Source: Naegleria lovaniensis (taxonomy: Eukaryota; Heterolobosea; Eutetramitea; Acrasida; Naegleriidae). From it: a stretch of 64,000 bases of DNA. This document shows positions 1 through 9,263 of the stretch, piece by piece. The notes below the pieces were generated by a model, which searched no databases, was not told where the DNA came from, and worked only from the letters and a program-made list of their open reading frames with translations. The position numbers and the translations under genes were made by a program. Positions within the stretch are counted from its first letter, which is position 1; every line of letters starts with the position of its first letter. Where the stretch lies: the NCBI RefSeq assembly GCF_003324165.1, contig NW_025407826.1:124001-188000 (forward strand), written 5' to 3'.

Positions 1-3000
1 CTTTGACTTGTTCAAAAATTTGTCTTCCCATTTCTGTGAAATTGGAAATTTCCTGATTCATTCGTGAGATACTTTCTCCAATTTTTAGAGAATATTTTCG
101 ACGTGCCTCTTCGACCTTCTTTTCGGCCATGTTCAACTCTCTCTCAGCTCTAATTTTTTCCTTAATAAATTCAAGAATTTTTCTCAACTTTTTCTCATCT
201 TGTTCAGAATTTGTTTCCATGAAATTTGTTGTTGTTATAGCCATGTTCTTATGAGTAGTAGTGCTATCATTGTTCTTATGAGTAGTAGTGCTATCATTGT
301 TCATCTTGTATTCCTTAATTGCATGTCGAATGAGAAGAGCTAATTTTTCTAATCCTTTGATTTTACCTTTCAAGCGAGGTCCAGTAAAAGTTTGTGAAAA
401 TTGAATCAACAAGTCAATACCTTCTGCTAATCCAATTTCTGCCATAAAACTCACTTCTCCAGTCGAAGGAGCAAAAATAAGATCAGCACCAAATTTAAAC
501 ATGTCCAAAAATTCAATCATTCCAGAAACACGCATTTTAGGACTTTGTGAATTGTTGAATGGAATGAAAAGATAAATTTCAGGACTCTTTTCAATGGATT
601 GTGAAGAGGTATAACCATTTTCATTTTCATTGGATGGAAATAATCCTTGTAATAATTTAAAATCTAACACGTCCTTATTTTCAGCAAGTTTCTTGTTTTC
701 GACTGGAATGAGTGTTTTGTTTTCCACGTCAAATCCACTCACAATAATGTTACCATTCCACAATTTGAATTGTGAAATTTTTCCAAAATATTGAATTCCA
801 CTCGATGGAGTAATCATGGCAGCCAAAATTCCTTCGATGGATTTTTCCAGAATTTTTGGTAATTGAATGACCATGTCTGAAAAGAGTGTCATGCCCATTG
901 GAATTTTTCGACGTTTGACAGTTTTTTTACCTGTAGCCACATCCATGGTTGTAAAACCATCTCGAATCATCATGGATTTTGCAGATAAACTAATTCCAGC
1001 TTTGACGATGCGCACATATTCATACGAAGTGGCAAGTTTGCTCTCAAATTGAATATTCAATACATATTGAGCGAGTGTCATGATATCTTGAATTCCAAAA
1101 TTTTCCATTTTCAAAATCAAGAAATCTTCCAAAATATTCTCATTCATCGAAATGTACATTCCAAGTTTCTTGTCATTGAACAGAGTCACATTCGCTTGCA
1201 TACTCACACCAGAGGGCAATCCAGTAGTAGCAAGTGCTGCATAATTTAAATCCACTCCTAATTCACAATCTCCAATGGTTAACCATTGAAGTCCAAAGGG
1301 TTGATTCCATTGTCCTTTCATTTTACCAAATAATTGAATATCTGTTGCACTGACAATTCCTTCGAGAATGAAGAGAAGTGGAGTTGGTGTTTCTTGTGAC
1401 GGTTTTGCAATCATATTATGAGATTCAATGTTCAATTTTGAGAGAATGGCATTGGTCACTTGTGTGAAAATATTAAGTGGAATGATTTCAACTCCGACTT
1501 GGAATAGAACTTCTGGATTTTGAGAAACAGAGAGCGAGAGATTGAGAGGCACAAATGCAATTCGAGTACCAACTGGAAACTTTAAATTGTTAAAACTGAC
1601 TCCAAAACCAAATTGAGCTGGTTGAAGAAGAGTTCTTCCGTTTCCAACCACTATGGTTAAAATAGTTTCAAAATCTGCTGAGATTTCCTTGTGGTCACTC
1701 TTTTCAAGAGATGTTTCGTTTGTGCTTTCCATTGTTGATGAAATTGGTGAGCTCGAATCTGTGTGTAAAATATTCAACTTGGATGATATCAAACAAGTCA
1801 ACCATTGATAACTTCTTTTAAACTTGTCATTTAACATGTACCATTTGCTATTGTTAGAATCTAACACGAGAATCAAACTCAATGAATTTGCCTTAATATC
1901 AATTTTCAATTCATCAATTTCCTTCAATGATAAATCCATAGAAGTGTCATCATAAAAATAATCAAAAGTACTCAAAATGAAGTATGCTTTTTCGTACTTG
2001 ACAATTTTCTCAATATTGGTAATGGCTGTCTGAATCATGGGTTGATTTGGAAAATATAGAGACAAGGACTCTTCATGTTCCAATCCACACAGTACCAACA
2101 GTTTTGGAGCTAAAGAATCTACTCCAATGGTCGATTGGAAAAACACTCTTCCATCCATCACGATCGTGTCCAAGAATTGGAATTTACACACTGCTCCCAT
2201 CGATATCTTGGTAGGTGTCATGACATTCCATTCGAAAAATAATTTTGAACCTTTCAATAGTTTCATCATTGATTCTTTAAGATGAGAGTTAAGAATTGGA
2301 AAATGATCATTCAGCTCAACAGTTCCTCTCACTTGTAAAATATTTTCGGGAGAGAGATGAATGGAACATTTCAAATTGGAAAGTGAATAAAATTTAAATT
2401 GACATGAAATCATAATTCCCTTTTTCACTTTGTAACTTTCAATGGTTCCATCTCCAGATGAAATTGAGAGAGTTAAATTGCTTAATTGGATATCATTGTT
2501 GTGTTTTTGAAACTTGTCTGATGGTTCAATACCCATAAATTCACAAAAGAGATGAGACAATTCTTGTAAAGTAATAGGATCGCTTCTTGTGGCAATAATT
2601 GCAATCATAGAGTCTGATAATTTACCACGGAAAATATAATTATGATGTTTGGTTGCAATGTGACATTCGATAGCTAATTGCAACTTGTTGGATACATTAA
2701 ATGTCACAATGGCATTTGAAATTACTAATTTTGGAATACCAAAGGCATCCTTCCATTTCACAATAATGCCACGAGTATTTCCATCATCGGTTGTTTCAAC
2801 ATTTGACAATTGAAGAGTGTTCACTCCAGGAATATCTGTACGCACTAGTAATTGTACATCAAACTTGGTACTCATTTGTTTATCTGTGGAATGAGTGTCA
2901 ACAATCAAAACAGGTTCTATCATTTCCATATTCTTTTCCAATTGAATATCAAAATGCATTCGAATTTCATTTGGTGTATTGGTTTTGATCACATCACATA

Positions 3001-3544
3001 CACATTTCAAATGTGTCAAATTCTCCTCTCGAAATAATTTTGGAAGATTTTTCTTGATCGAACTCAAATCCACAATTTCACATTCCAAACGAAATAATAA
3101 ATTTGTTTTTTTCATCGGAATGTGAATGTGGACATGATTCAATGGAATTGTTGTGGAGTGAATCCATTGTTTGGAATTTTCATCGATTTTCTTTTCAATG
3201 ATGATTTTTGAAGGTGTGGTCGTGTTTTCATGATCATCACACGAGGGTTCAAAAATTTGAAATAATTTAAAAAAGGAAAGTGTGAAATTGTTGGAATGAT
3301 CATGGTTGAAAAAGTGAAGGCTCCACATGTCGATGTGCTCTTCATTCTCGGTTTTTGGAAGGATTTGAATATCGAGATTGAACGGAGGATCGTTCGAAAA
3401 TTGTAATTGACAAGTGGCAGTTTTGTTGTTGATCTTGTCGTTCGGGAAAGCTGCAACGTCTTGATCATTGTCAACAATGTTGAGTAGAGTACATTGTTTG
3501 AAATTTTCTCTCAAATGTTGAGCTAAACGATGCAAATCTGACAT
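1..3544 (-). CDS. 5' part of a very large unrecognised protein, open at the left edge
   Basis: One uninterrupted minus-strand frame of about 1,181 codons starts at ATG 3544-3542 (A-rich upstream, AAAAAAAATG) and is still open at base 1, so the protein is longer than this. No signal peptide or obvious membrane segment is seen at the start (MSDLHRLAQHLREN). The sequence is rich in alternating hydrophobic residues that suggest beta strands. A recurring unit contains phrases such as KGQWNQPFGLQWLTIG followed by GLPSGVSMQANV. Near the left edge it turns into a charged helical, probably coiled-coil stretch (EKKVEEARRKYS), just after a nine-residue tandem repeat. I do not recognise a family. Codon use and the long open frame make it certain to be coding, but its function is unknown. 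Confidence 0.85.
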   Translation of the reverse strand, partial: MSDLHRLAQHLRENFKQCTLLNIVDNDQDVAAFPNDKINNKTATCQLQFSNDPPFNLDIQILPKTENEEHIDMWSLHFFNHDHSNNFTLSFFKLFQIFEPSCDDHENTTTPSKIIIEKKIDENSKQWIHSTTIPLNHVHIHIPMKKTNLLFRLECEIVDLSSIKKNLPKLFREENLTHLKCVCDVIKTNTPNEIRMHFDIQLEKNMEMIEPVLIVDTHSTDKQMSTKFDVQLLVRTDIPGVNTLQLSNVETTDDGNTRGIIVKWKDAFGIPKLVISNAIVTFNVSNKLQLAIECHIATKHHNYIFRGKLSDSMIAIIATRSDPITLQELSHLFCEFMGIEPSDKFQKHNNDIQLSNLTLSISSGDGTIESYKVKKGIMISCQFKFYSLSNLKCSIHLSPENILQVRGTVELNDHFPILNSHLKESMMKLLKGSKLFFEWNVMTPTKISMGAVCKFQFLDTIVMDGRVFFQSTIGVDSLAPKLLVLCGLEHEESLSLYFPNQPMIQTAITNIEKIVKYEKAYFILSTFDYFYDDTSMDLSLKEIDELKIDIKANSLSLILVLDSNNSKWYMLNDKFKRSYQWLTCLISSKLNILHTDSSSPISSTMESTNETSLEKSDHKEISADFETILTIVVGNGRTLLQPAQFGFGVSFNNLKFPVGTRIAFVPLNLSLSVSQNPEVLFQVGVEIIPLNIFTQVTNAILSKLNIESHNMIAKPSQETPTPLLFILEGIVSATDIQLFGKMKGQWNQPFGLQWLTIGDCELGVDLNYAALATTGLPSGVSMQANVTLFNDKKLGMYISMNENILEDFLILKMENFGIQDIMTLAQYVLNIQFESKLATSYEYVRIVKAGISLSAKSMMIRDGFTTMDVATGKKTVKRRKIPMGMTLFSDMVIQLPKILEKSIEGILAAMITPSSGIQYFGKISQFKLWNGNIIVSGFDVENKTLIPVENKKLAENKDVLDFKLLQGLFPSNENENGYTSSQSIEKSPEIYLFIPFNNSQSPKMRVSGMIEFLDMFKFGADLIFAPSTGEVSFMAEIGLAEGIDLLIQFSQTFTGPRLKGKIKGLEKLALLIRHAIKEYKMNNDSTTTHKNNDSTTTHKNMAITTTNFMETNSEQDEKKLRKILEFIKEKIRAERELNMAEKKVEEARRKYSLKIGESISRMNQEISNFTEMGRQIFEQVK
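244..297. repeat. 27-bp exact tandem repeat (two copies) inside the giant gene
   Basis: Bases 244-270 and 271-297 are identical 27-mers, followed by the start of a third partial unit. On the minus strand they encode NDSTTTHKN twice. The unit length is a multiple of three, so the reading frame is kept. It is a small in-frame minisatellite at the junction between the beta-rich region and the coiled-coil region. Confidence 0.97.
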
Positions 3545-3567
3545 TTTTTTTAACATCATGTCATTGG

Positions 3568-3613
3568 TCAACTGTTTCATTTTCTCAACCTTCACCAATA
3601 TTGACAAACTGTA
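3568..3613. repeat. Copy 1 of a dispersed upstream sequence (pair with 9214-9263)
   Basis: This begins TCAACTGTTTCATT and ends CAATATTGACAAACTGTA. It lies 24 bases upstream of the start codon of the minus-strand giant gene. The partner at 9214-9263 matches almost throughout in the same orientation, apart from a four-base CATT duplication and a few substitutions. Confidence 0.85.
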
Positions 3614-4046
3614 TTCACAACAATTTAATTTTGGTCACTTTCACAAATTGCCAATCTCTCTGGCAGCATTTTTCAAACAATTTGCACGCTTGCCCATCAA
3701 TATAAAACCTTGGAATTCCACTTCCAAATTCTGGAAGCGCAAGAATTGGCATTTTTAGGTCCCAAATTGTTGGCTTTGATATCCCTTTCATTACTCAGCC
3801 GTACCACCTATGTTTTGTAAACTGGTGGATGAACTTGCAAAATTCAAAAAATTGAAAAAGGTCCCTCACGGTCCGACTGTGTCGAACTAGGGAAGTGTGA
3901 AAGATGATTTCCCACTTCCCAAATTTAATGTTTGTTGTCAACATAAAACAAACGCAGTTGGTACCTTGGTTTGGTGTTAGCCGCACCTACAGTAAAGCAA
4001 CTACTTCCTTCCAGCTCCATTTCAATTCATTACGAATTCACCAAGC

Positions 4047-4250
4047 TTTTAAACTCGGGCTGAACCTGAAGACGCGCGTTAGCACTGAACTGCAGGAAGC
4101 GGATGAGAGCATGGTGTTGGAGACATGGTTGGCATTAACAAAAGTTTTTGGGTGTGACTTGTGTCAGATTATCGAAGCCAGTCTTTTAGACTCGGGGCTG
4201 AACCTGAAGAAGCGCGTTAGCACTTGACCGCAGGAAACCAATGAGAGCAC
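4047..4250. repeat. Two diverged copies of a GC-richer 67-bp unit
   Basis: Copy A (about 4047-4112) and copy B (about 4184-4250) share the blocks GGCTGAACCTGAAGA, GCGCGTTAGCACT, GCAGGAA and ATGAGAGCA in the same order, at roughly 85% identity by eye. The unit is clearly richer in G and C than its surroundings and does not look coding. It sits just downstream of the piggyBac-type transposase gene, and copy B is bracketed by an 11-bp inverted repeat (4160-4170 and 4262-4272). Confidence 0.85.
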
Positions 4251-6774
4251 TAGCTTGAGGGAATCTGACACACGTCACAGAATATATGCATCTCACTTTA
4301 TATTCCACACGTATGGTATTGAAACCAACAATGTGAGTGGACATGTTTAGCGCATGCGCTGCATTTGAAAGTGGTGTTGGAACGAATTCCTTTTCTCTTA
4401 CAAAATTCACATGGTTTGGGTTGTTGGGTCAACATTGGAAAATGTTGCAACGTTGAAATTTCCTTATACCGAGGTTGTCGATCACTAAGGCTGTAAATAA
4501 TGGCAACCAAATGGCCTAATTGTTGAGGCTTTCGGTTATTGGGTCCCATATGGAAATATTGATATAATTTGTGAGAACCAACCACAAGTGTCTTCATCAT
4601 TGCAAAAAACATGCATCGTTTCCAACTTCTATGTCTACTTCGAAAATGGTACAAATTCAATGCAGCGTCAAATGAATCAACACTTCCCATGTTCATGTTA
4701 TAAAATCGTAAAATGTCACATCTTGGTGTTTTGTTAGACCCTTTGGCTTTGACACGTTCTAATTCTTCTCTTGGAATTGAAGTGGACCCAACAGACGCCA
4801 TAAAATTACATTTACCAGAATCAAACACTGAGAGTGCTGCAAAAGCGTTATCATTTCTAACAATAAAGCTTTGATCTCCTTTCTGTTTGAGATCCGGTTG
4901 CAAATAATTGGAAAATATTTCGGAAGGCCGATTACTTTGGCAACTCAATACAAATTCAAAGTTATTTTGTTTCAATTGCTCTGCTAATGTCAAACTTCCG
5001 TAAAATTGATCAGTAATTATTGTGTACTTTCTTGTGTTGTAATCTGGAAGTTTCTTGGCCAAATCCATAACATAATCAACTACGGTAGTACTAAGGTTAT
5101 GCTCATTATTTTTCCCTCTGTATAACCAAAACCAAACCGGCATCCCGAAACTGTCACATAGAATAAATAATTTTAAACCTGTGGCATGTGGTTTACCACG
5201 GACGTGTTGTCTTCCCTTAAACCGTCCTTTGAACAATATAATACATTCATCAACAACCCCAATATTACTTGGGATCCAACACTCATGAAGCAGGTTGCAA
5301 AACGTGTCTAATATCCAATCAATATCGTATGATATGCATTGATGAATTTCTCGAAAACGTTTCTTGGTCATTATGTTGCGAATTAATCCGTTCCCAAATA
5401 AATATTCCTCTTCCTTTGTCCAATAATGTGCCAACTCCGGCATTTTGATAAGCCCCATTGTAAAAGTAATCGCAAAATAATAGTTCAATTCCTGCAAGGT
5501 AACCTCAGGTTTTTTCAATTCAGCACATTTTAAATTAGTTTTTTCTAAAATATGCTTTTCCACCTCAGCCGTGTATAATTGTTTGAATAATTCAAAACTA
5601 TTTCCGTTTGTAACTTTGTTTGACGGTTTGCCACATTCTTTGGTGATGTATGGATTACAGAATTCCGGTGCTTTTTTCCAGCCTTCAGGAATATAACCAT
5701 GCTTGTCTTTGTTGTGGGAGAGGAGAGCTTTTTTGCTTGCAAATTTCTTATTACATTCTTCGCAAACAATACTTGATTTTTTCTTTTTTTTTGATTTCTC
5801 AATTAATCTACTTGATGTCATTGATTTCTTTCTTTTCTTAGTTTCCTTGGTTTCGGCTGATGAATTATTGTTTGTAGATTTTTTCAATTTTTTAATGCTC
5901 CGTAGATTCCCTTCAAACTCATTTTGAGATGCGTTTGGATTAAGTGATGCGTAGAAGTTCATTATAGTTTGGACTAATTGTTGTTTGTTTCCTGATGTCC
6001 TAACATGATATTGTTTACATAATTCTTTTAAATTCTTGTTTGTGAGTTGTTGTAGCTCATCTTGTGACATTTTGATGATTTGTTGTTCCGATGATTTTGT
6101 TTGTTGAGTTTCACCCGAAGGTAGTTGTTGTGATGATTGTGGTAAAGTACTAGGTTCATTTTGTTGTGATGATTGTTGTGATGAGCAAAATGTGGCGCGT
6201 CCGTGTTGTTGTGGCCTGTTTGACTTGCTCATTTTTTCGTTATTTTCCAACAACACCAACGGCAACATTGATTCATAAATCTACTCACTCACCACATGTG
6301 TGATGAGTAAGGATGAAGTCATCGTTTAGTGTGAGCCTGTTGCAAACGGCTGACTCAAAATCCTACAATTAATTTGGATGCGGCTTTCCGAACCGTGACT
6401 CACGAAATACAAAAATAGACGTGGGAACTTGGCATTTTATTTTTAAATTTGCTGCTTTTTGATTGGATGCAGGAAAGAGATATTCGATTACCTTGAGAAT
6501 GAAAATTTTCTTGAAAAGGAACAGGAGATTGATGATGATGAGCAGAATGTGAAGCAAAGTGGAAAGGATTCGGATTATCAAGTACAACCACACCATCTAA
6601 CAAGCCAAACCCTCTGCCTCTAGTACTACCGAGCAGCGTGAACACAAAGCAAGTAATTGCAAGAGAAAACGTGTAATAGAAGACTATTACAAGGAGCACA
6701 AGAAAAGGACAGCATAGATAGGTGCCTAGAGTACTCTAACAAGAAAAGGTCCACAAGACACGAATCTGACACAA
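4159..6774. mobile_element. Candidate piggyBac-type element bounded by a 12-bp inverted repeat
   Basis: TTGTGTCAGATT at 4159-4170 is matched in perfect inverted form, AATCTGACACAA, at 6763-6774, with the transposase gene between them. A third, inward-facing 11-bp copy lies at 4262-4272. Against this, known piggyBac elements end in C-rich repeats abutting a TTAA target. I see no TTAA directly at either repeat; the nearest is about 20 bases outside the left one. The boundaries are therefore a proposal, and the repeats could be subterminal or a coincidence. Confidence 0.35.
4298..6232 (-). CDS. piggyBac-type transposase (DDE_Tnp_1_7) with SAP and C2H2 domains
   Basis: The protein is about 644 residues. 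In order it has a Gln/Ser-rich N-terminus, a SAP-like helix-extended-helix DNA-binding segment (about 55-95), Lys-rich patches, a C2H2 zinc finger (CEECNKKF, then HNKDKH, about 157-178), the piggyBac catalytic domain, and a C-terminal Cys/His cluster (CEFCKRKG, CSACAKHVHSHC) like the family's ring-type finger. The three catalytic aspartates are visible: D328 in VVDECIILFKGR, D408 in ITDQFYG, and D519 in GSVDSFDAALN. The frame is intact and intronless. I chose ATG 6232 (AAAAAATG) over the in-frame ATG 36 bases upstream. It may be a live transposase or a domesticated gene. SAP and C2H2 additions are not standard parts of piggyBac transposases. Confidence 0.88.
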   Translation of the reverse strand: MSKSNRPQQHGRATFCSSQQSSQQNEPSTLPQSSQQLPSGETQQTKSSEQQIIKMSQDELQQLTNKNLKELCKQYHVRTSGNKQQLVQTIMNFYASLNPNASQNEFEGNLRSIKKLKKSTNNNSSAETKETKKRKKSMTSSRLIEKSKKKKKSSIVCEECNKKFASKKALLSHNKDKHGYIPEGWKKAPEFCNPYITKECGKPSNKVTNGNSFELFKQLYTAEVEKHILEKTNLKCAELKKPEVTLQELNYYFAITFTMGLIKMPELAHYWTKEEEYLFGNGLIRNIMTKKRFREIHQCISYDIDWILDTFCNLLHECWIPSNIGVVDECIILFKGRFKGRQHVRGKPHATGLKLFILCDSFGMPVWFWLYRGKNNEHNLSTTVVDYVMDLAKKLPDYNTRKYTIITDQFYGSLTLAEQLKQNNFEFVLSCQSNRPSEIFSNYLQPDLKQKGDQSFIVRNDNAFAALSVFDSGKCNFMASVGSTSIPREELERVKAKGSNKTPRCDILRFYNMNMGSVDSFDAALNLYHFRSRHRSWKRCMFFAMMKTLVVGSHKLYQYFHMGPNNRKPQQLGHLVAIIYSLSDRQPRYKEISTLQHFPMLTQQPKPCEFCKRKGIRSNTTFKCSACAKHVHSHCWFQYHTCGI

Positions 6775-6954
6775 TTTGGCTTGCATCTCAATATTGAACG
6801 TCCTAATTACTCTGATGACGATGAATGCTTGTTGACAATGACGTTGAGATGTATAAAGTTTAATCTTTGTTGATGAGAAATTGGACCTGTCCATCATTAA
6901 TGCGTGATTTTAATGTTGACATTTAGTCATTCGACGCTCTCATTTCAAAAAAAA
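6233..6954. other. Gap between transposase and peptidase genes
   Basis: There is no supported gene. Open stretches exist on both strands around 6400-6700, but they lack a recognisable domain or clean gene structure. The right inverted repeat of the proposed transposon (6763-6774) lies here. The final 100 bases serve as the upstream region of the peptidase gene. Confidence 0.5.
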
Positions 6955-7863
6955 ATGTCAGCTTACTTTTTCACCCGTGAAATCGGAAGATTGATAGCTT
7001 GTCATACTCTGTTTTCGTTTTTCTCTCATGTATTTAATGAAGGTGCAATTCTACTTTCAATGGAACTCTTACTTGGCAAATTGATCACCAGAGTGTTATT
7101 AGTTTATATGGCTGTCCTAGGTGTTAGAGATGCTCTTAGATTTAGAAAACTCTCCTTCAAGTCTGTTACCTTCCATAGATGGCTTTTACTTTCTTTTTCT
7201 CTTTGGTATCTTGTGATTATCAAAGAACGTATCATTCGTGAGGAGTATGATCAGAATATTAAAAACAAATGGTTTCCAGACGTTTATTATATGAAAGAAC
7301 ATGATGTATATATTGATTTTACATATAGAAATAATGCCGTTGCTATTGGAGGTAAAACTAGTGTTGTTTTTCCAAAAAAAACTAGTTTATGGGACTATGC
7401 CTCAACCTTTCTCTTCTCTTCACATAATTGGCCACCTAATGCACTCAATGCTCTTGTTTCACATGAAAAGGGACACAATGCTACTTTTATTGCCATGGTT
7501 GCTGTTCAAATGTGGATTCTATGCTTTTGCTATGAGAATGTTAAATGGTATTTCTTTCCTTTTGTTTTTGTTGTTGGTAATACAATGTCTGGTTGGTTTT
7601 TCGAGTTGGTGGCAGACTCAAACGTTCTTCACTTACAAGGAATTGAATTAATGTCAGTTTTAGGTTTGGATGAAGATCATTTTGGAAGTCTTGGAGTTAA
7701 CAGTCATCCACCAATCTTTCTCAGAAAACTCACTTATCAGACTGATAGATTGTTATGGAAATACTGTTTCCAGTATTTGAATTATTTGGTGGGAATTTAT
7801 ACACTTTTCTGGTTTTGGTCAACAGAGGGGTGGAAGAAATCGCCCATCCTAGCACACAGCTAA
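6955..7863 (+). CDS. M48-family (STE24-like) integral membrane zinc peptidase
   Basis: The protein is 302 residues from ATG 6955, chosen because it is preceded by AAAAAAAA. An in-frame ATG exists 51 bases upstream. The zinc-binding motif HEKGH is at 170-174, followed by the second glutamate helix FELVADSNVL (E217, D221) and an HPPIFLRK segment (251 on), matching the M48 pattern HExxH, ExxxD, SHPP. Several hydrophobic helices (about 35-58, 76-90, 176-212) indicate a membrane protein. The closest named relatives are CAAX prenyl protease 1/STE24, which trims farnesylated proteins at the ER. At 302 residues it is shorter than the usual 420-475 and lacks part of the N-terminal helix set, so the exact substrate is unknown. 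No intron is needed. Confidence 0.82.
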   Translation: MSAYFFTREIGRLIACHTLFSFFSHVFNEGAILLSMELLLGKLITRVLLVYMAVLGVRDALRFRKLSFKSVTFHRWLLLSFSLWYLVIIKERIIREEYDQNIKNKWFPDVYYMKEHDVYIDFTYRNNAVAIGGKTSVVFPKKTSLWDYASTFLFSSHNWPPNALNALVSHEKGHNATFIAMVAVQMWILCFCYENVKWYFFPFVFVVGNTMSGWFFELVADSNVLHLQGIELMSVLGLDEDHFGSLGVNSHPPIFLRKLTYQTDRLLWKYCFQYLNYLVGIYTLFWFWSTEGWKKSPILAHS

Positions 7864-8064
7864 TAGCCCGGATGGGGATGATTGCTAAAATACTGCTTAA
7901 TTGCAGCAACTCCAGCAACAATAGCCACCAAACAATCCCAAAATTTTTTTATTCCAGTAATTGATAGATTTATATGTTGCTTGAAACACACTCAAGTTCT
8001 GGCCAACTTTATTCATAACAAGTGACTTGCGGCAATGTAGACCACAATGTTGTTGCGTTCAACA

Positions 8065-8164
8065 CGGAATGTTTGAACAATCAATCTAAGAATTAGTTGT
8101 CACTTCGGTATTATGTAATACGCTTGATGTTTTGGTTGGGAACACTACAACGTCAAACATTCCG
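8065..8164. repeat. 100-bp segment bounded by a perfect 12-bp inverted repeat
   Basis: CGGAATGTTTGA at 8065-8076 is the exact reverse complement of TCAAACATTCCG at 8153-8164, with a 76-base spacer. It could form a stem-loop or be the ends of a very small non-autonomous element. No target duplication is obvious. Confidence 0.6.
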
Positions 8165-9213
8165 AATGATCACTGTTGGTGACTTTAGTTGCTTGAACGT
8201 ATATTCTTCACATTCAGTATCTTTTACCAAGATGGAATATTGATGATCATCTATGTTTCGCTGGTGTCTTCTTTCGGTCAACATTTAATGTTTACAAAAA
8301 AACACTTGCTGCTCAAGTTTCACATGATGAGAGAGATGTTGCTGCCACACCTTCTTCATCTAATTAAAATGTATCAATATTCCAAGTGAAGCTGAGAATT
8401 AGATGTGTTAATGTTCAATATTATTGTAAAAAAACAATTTATCCAATTTTATGAATGATTTGTTCTGAATGTAGTGAAGGGTAGGAATGTTTCGATTGTA
8501 AACAATAAAAGAGTTTGGGTTGAGTATTCGAAATAATTTTCATGCTCAAAAAATGTTCTTCATACTAGTACTTCGTCTCCCTTTGCTTTGCTTACTGACT
8601 TCCCACCCATCGCACTCCCACCCTTGTCATGCTTTCTTAAGCTTTTCAAGTTCCTTTTTCGCTGATCCTTAATGTTCTTGTGGTAAGAAAGAACCTTAAG
8701 ACAGTACGGGACTACCTTGTTCGAATCTTTTCGACAAGTAATTGAATATTTACTTTTTAACCTTATTTTAATATTTATTTTACATTAATGTGACATTATC
8801 TCCGCCTTTGATACTTGGTTTATTTATGATAATGTGAGTTGATCACAATCCATCTCTTCTTCATCACTTCCATCTTACTTCCTTGCGTTTCTCTGGTTTT
8901 CTCCTTTTTTTCCGCTGTGCGGTTTTTGGAGTTTTTTACCTTCTACCCCTTTTCAACTGCTCGAGACTCTGCTCAATAAAGTCTAATGACAAAATAGGCA
9001 GAAAATCCCTCAAACACCAATCCTTTTCAAAGGATGGATGTTTGGCGACATACAAACCCATTAGTTTTCCTCGAATTAAAATCCAAACTCTTGTTGTTGT
9101 TTTCAATGTAGAAACAAAGACAAGTGTCAAACACTTGGTTACAGAATCACCTTAAGGAATTGGGAAAACCTCATTACTAATTAGAACCTTGTCCAAGTAT
9201 CCAGGTTTATTAA

Positions 9214-9263
9214 TCAACTGTTTCATTCATTTTCTCAATTTGCATCAATATTGACAAACTGTA
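9214..9263. repeat. Copy 2 of the dispersed upstream sequence (pair with 3568-3613)
   Basis: Same orientation as the copy at 3568-3613, with an extra CATT (TTTCATTCATTTTC instead of TTTCATTTTC) and the shared ending CAATATTGACAAACTGTA. It lies about 130 bases upstream of the start codon of the gene at 9391. Confidence 0.85.

Larger units (their letters stand above)
3545..4297. other. Intergenic stretch with repeats, no convincing gene
   Basis: No supported coding region. It holds a 46-base sequence (3568-3613) that recurs near 9.2 kb, a duplicated GC-richer block (4047-4112 and 4184-4250), and inverted copies of TGTGTCAGATT around the second block. Upstream sequences of the minus-strand giant gene must lie in the first few hundred bases. 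Confidence 0.7.

Noticed and set aside
3904-4227. Plus-strand open frame of 107 codons
   Set aside because: It runs through the duplicated GC-richer repeat and has no domain or coding-like composition outside it.
4130-6372. TTAA target duplication flanking the piggyBac gene (4134-4137 and 6369-6372)
   Set aside because: Sequences next to these TTAA sites do not form inverted repeats with each other.
8189-8389. Plus-strand open frame starting MLERIFFTFSIF
   Set aside because: Hydrophobic low-quality reading. A different frame of the same bases looks more protein-like but has no start.
8883-9155. Plus-strand open frame of 90 codons in the large gap
   Set aside because: No domain or start context; the opposite strand reads equally well.
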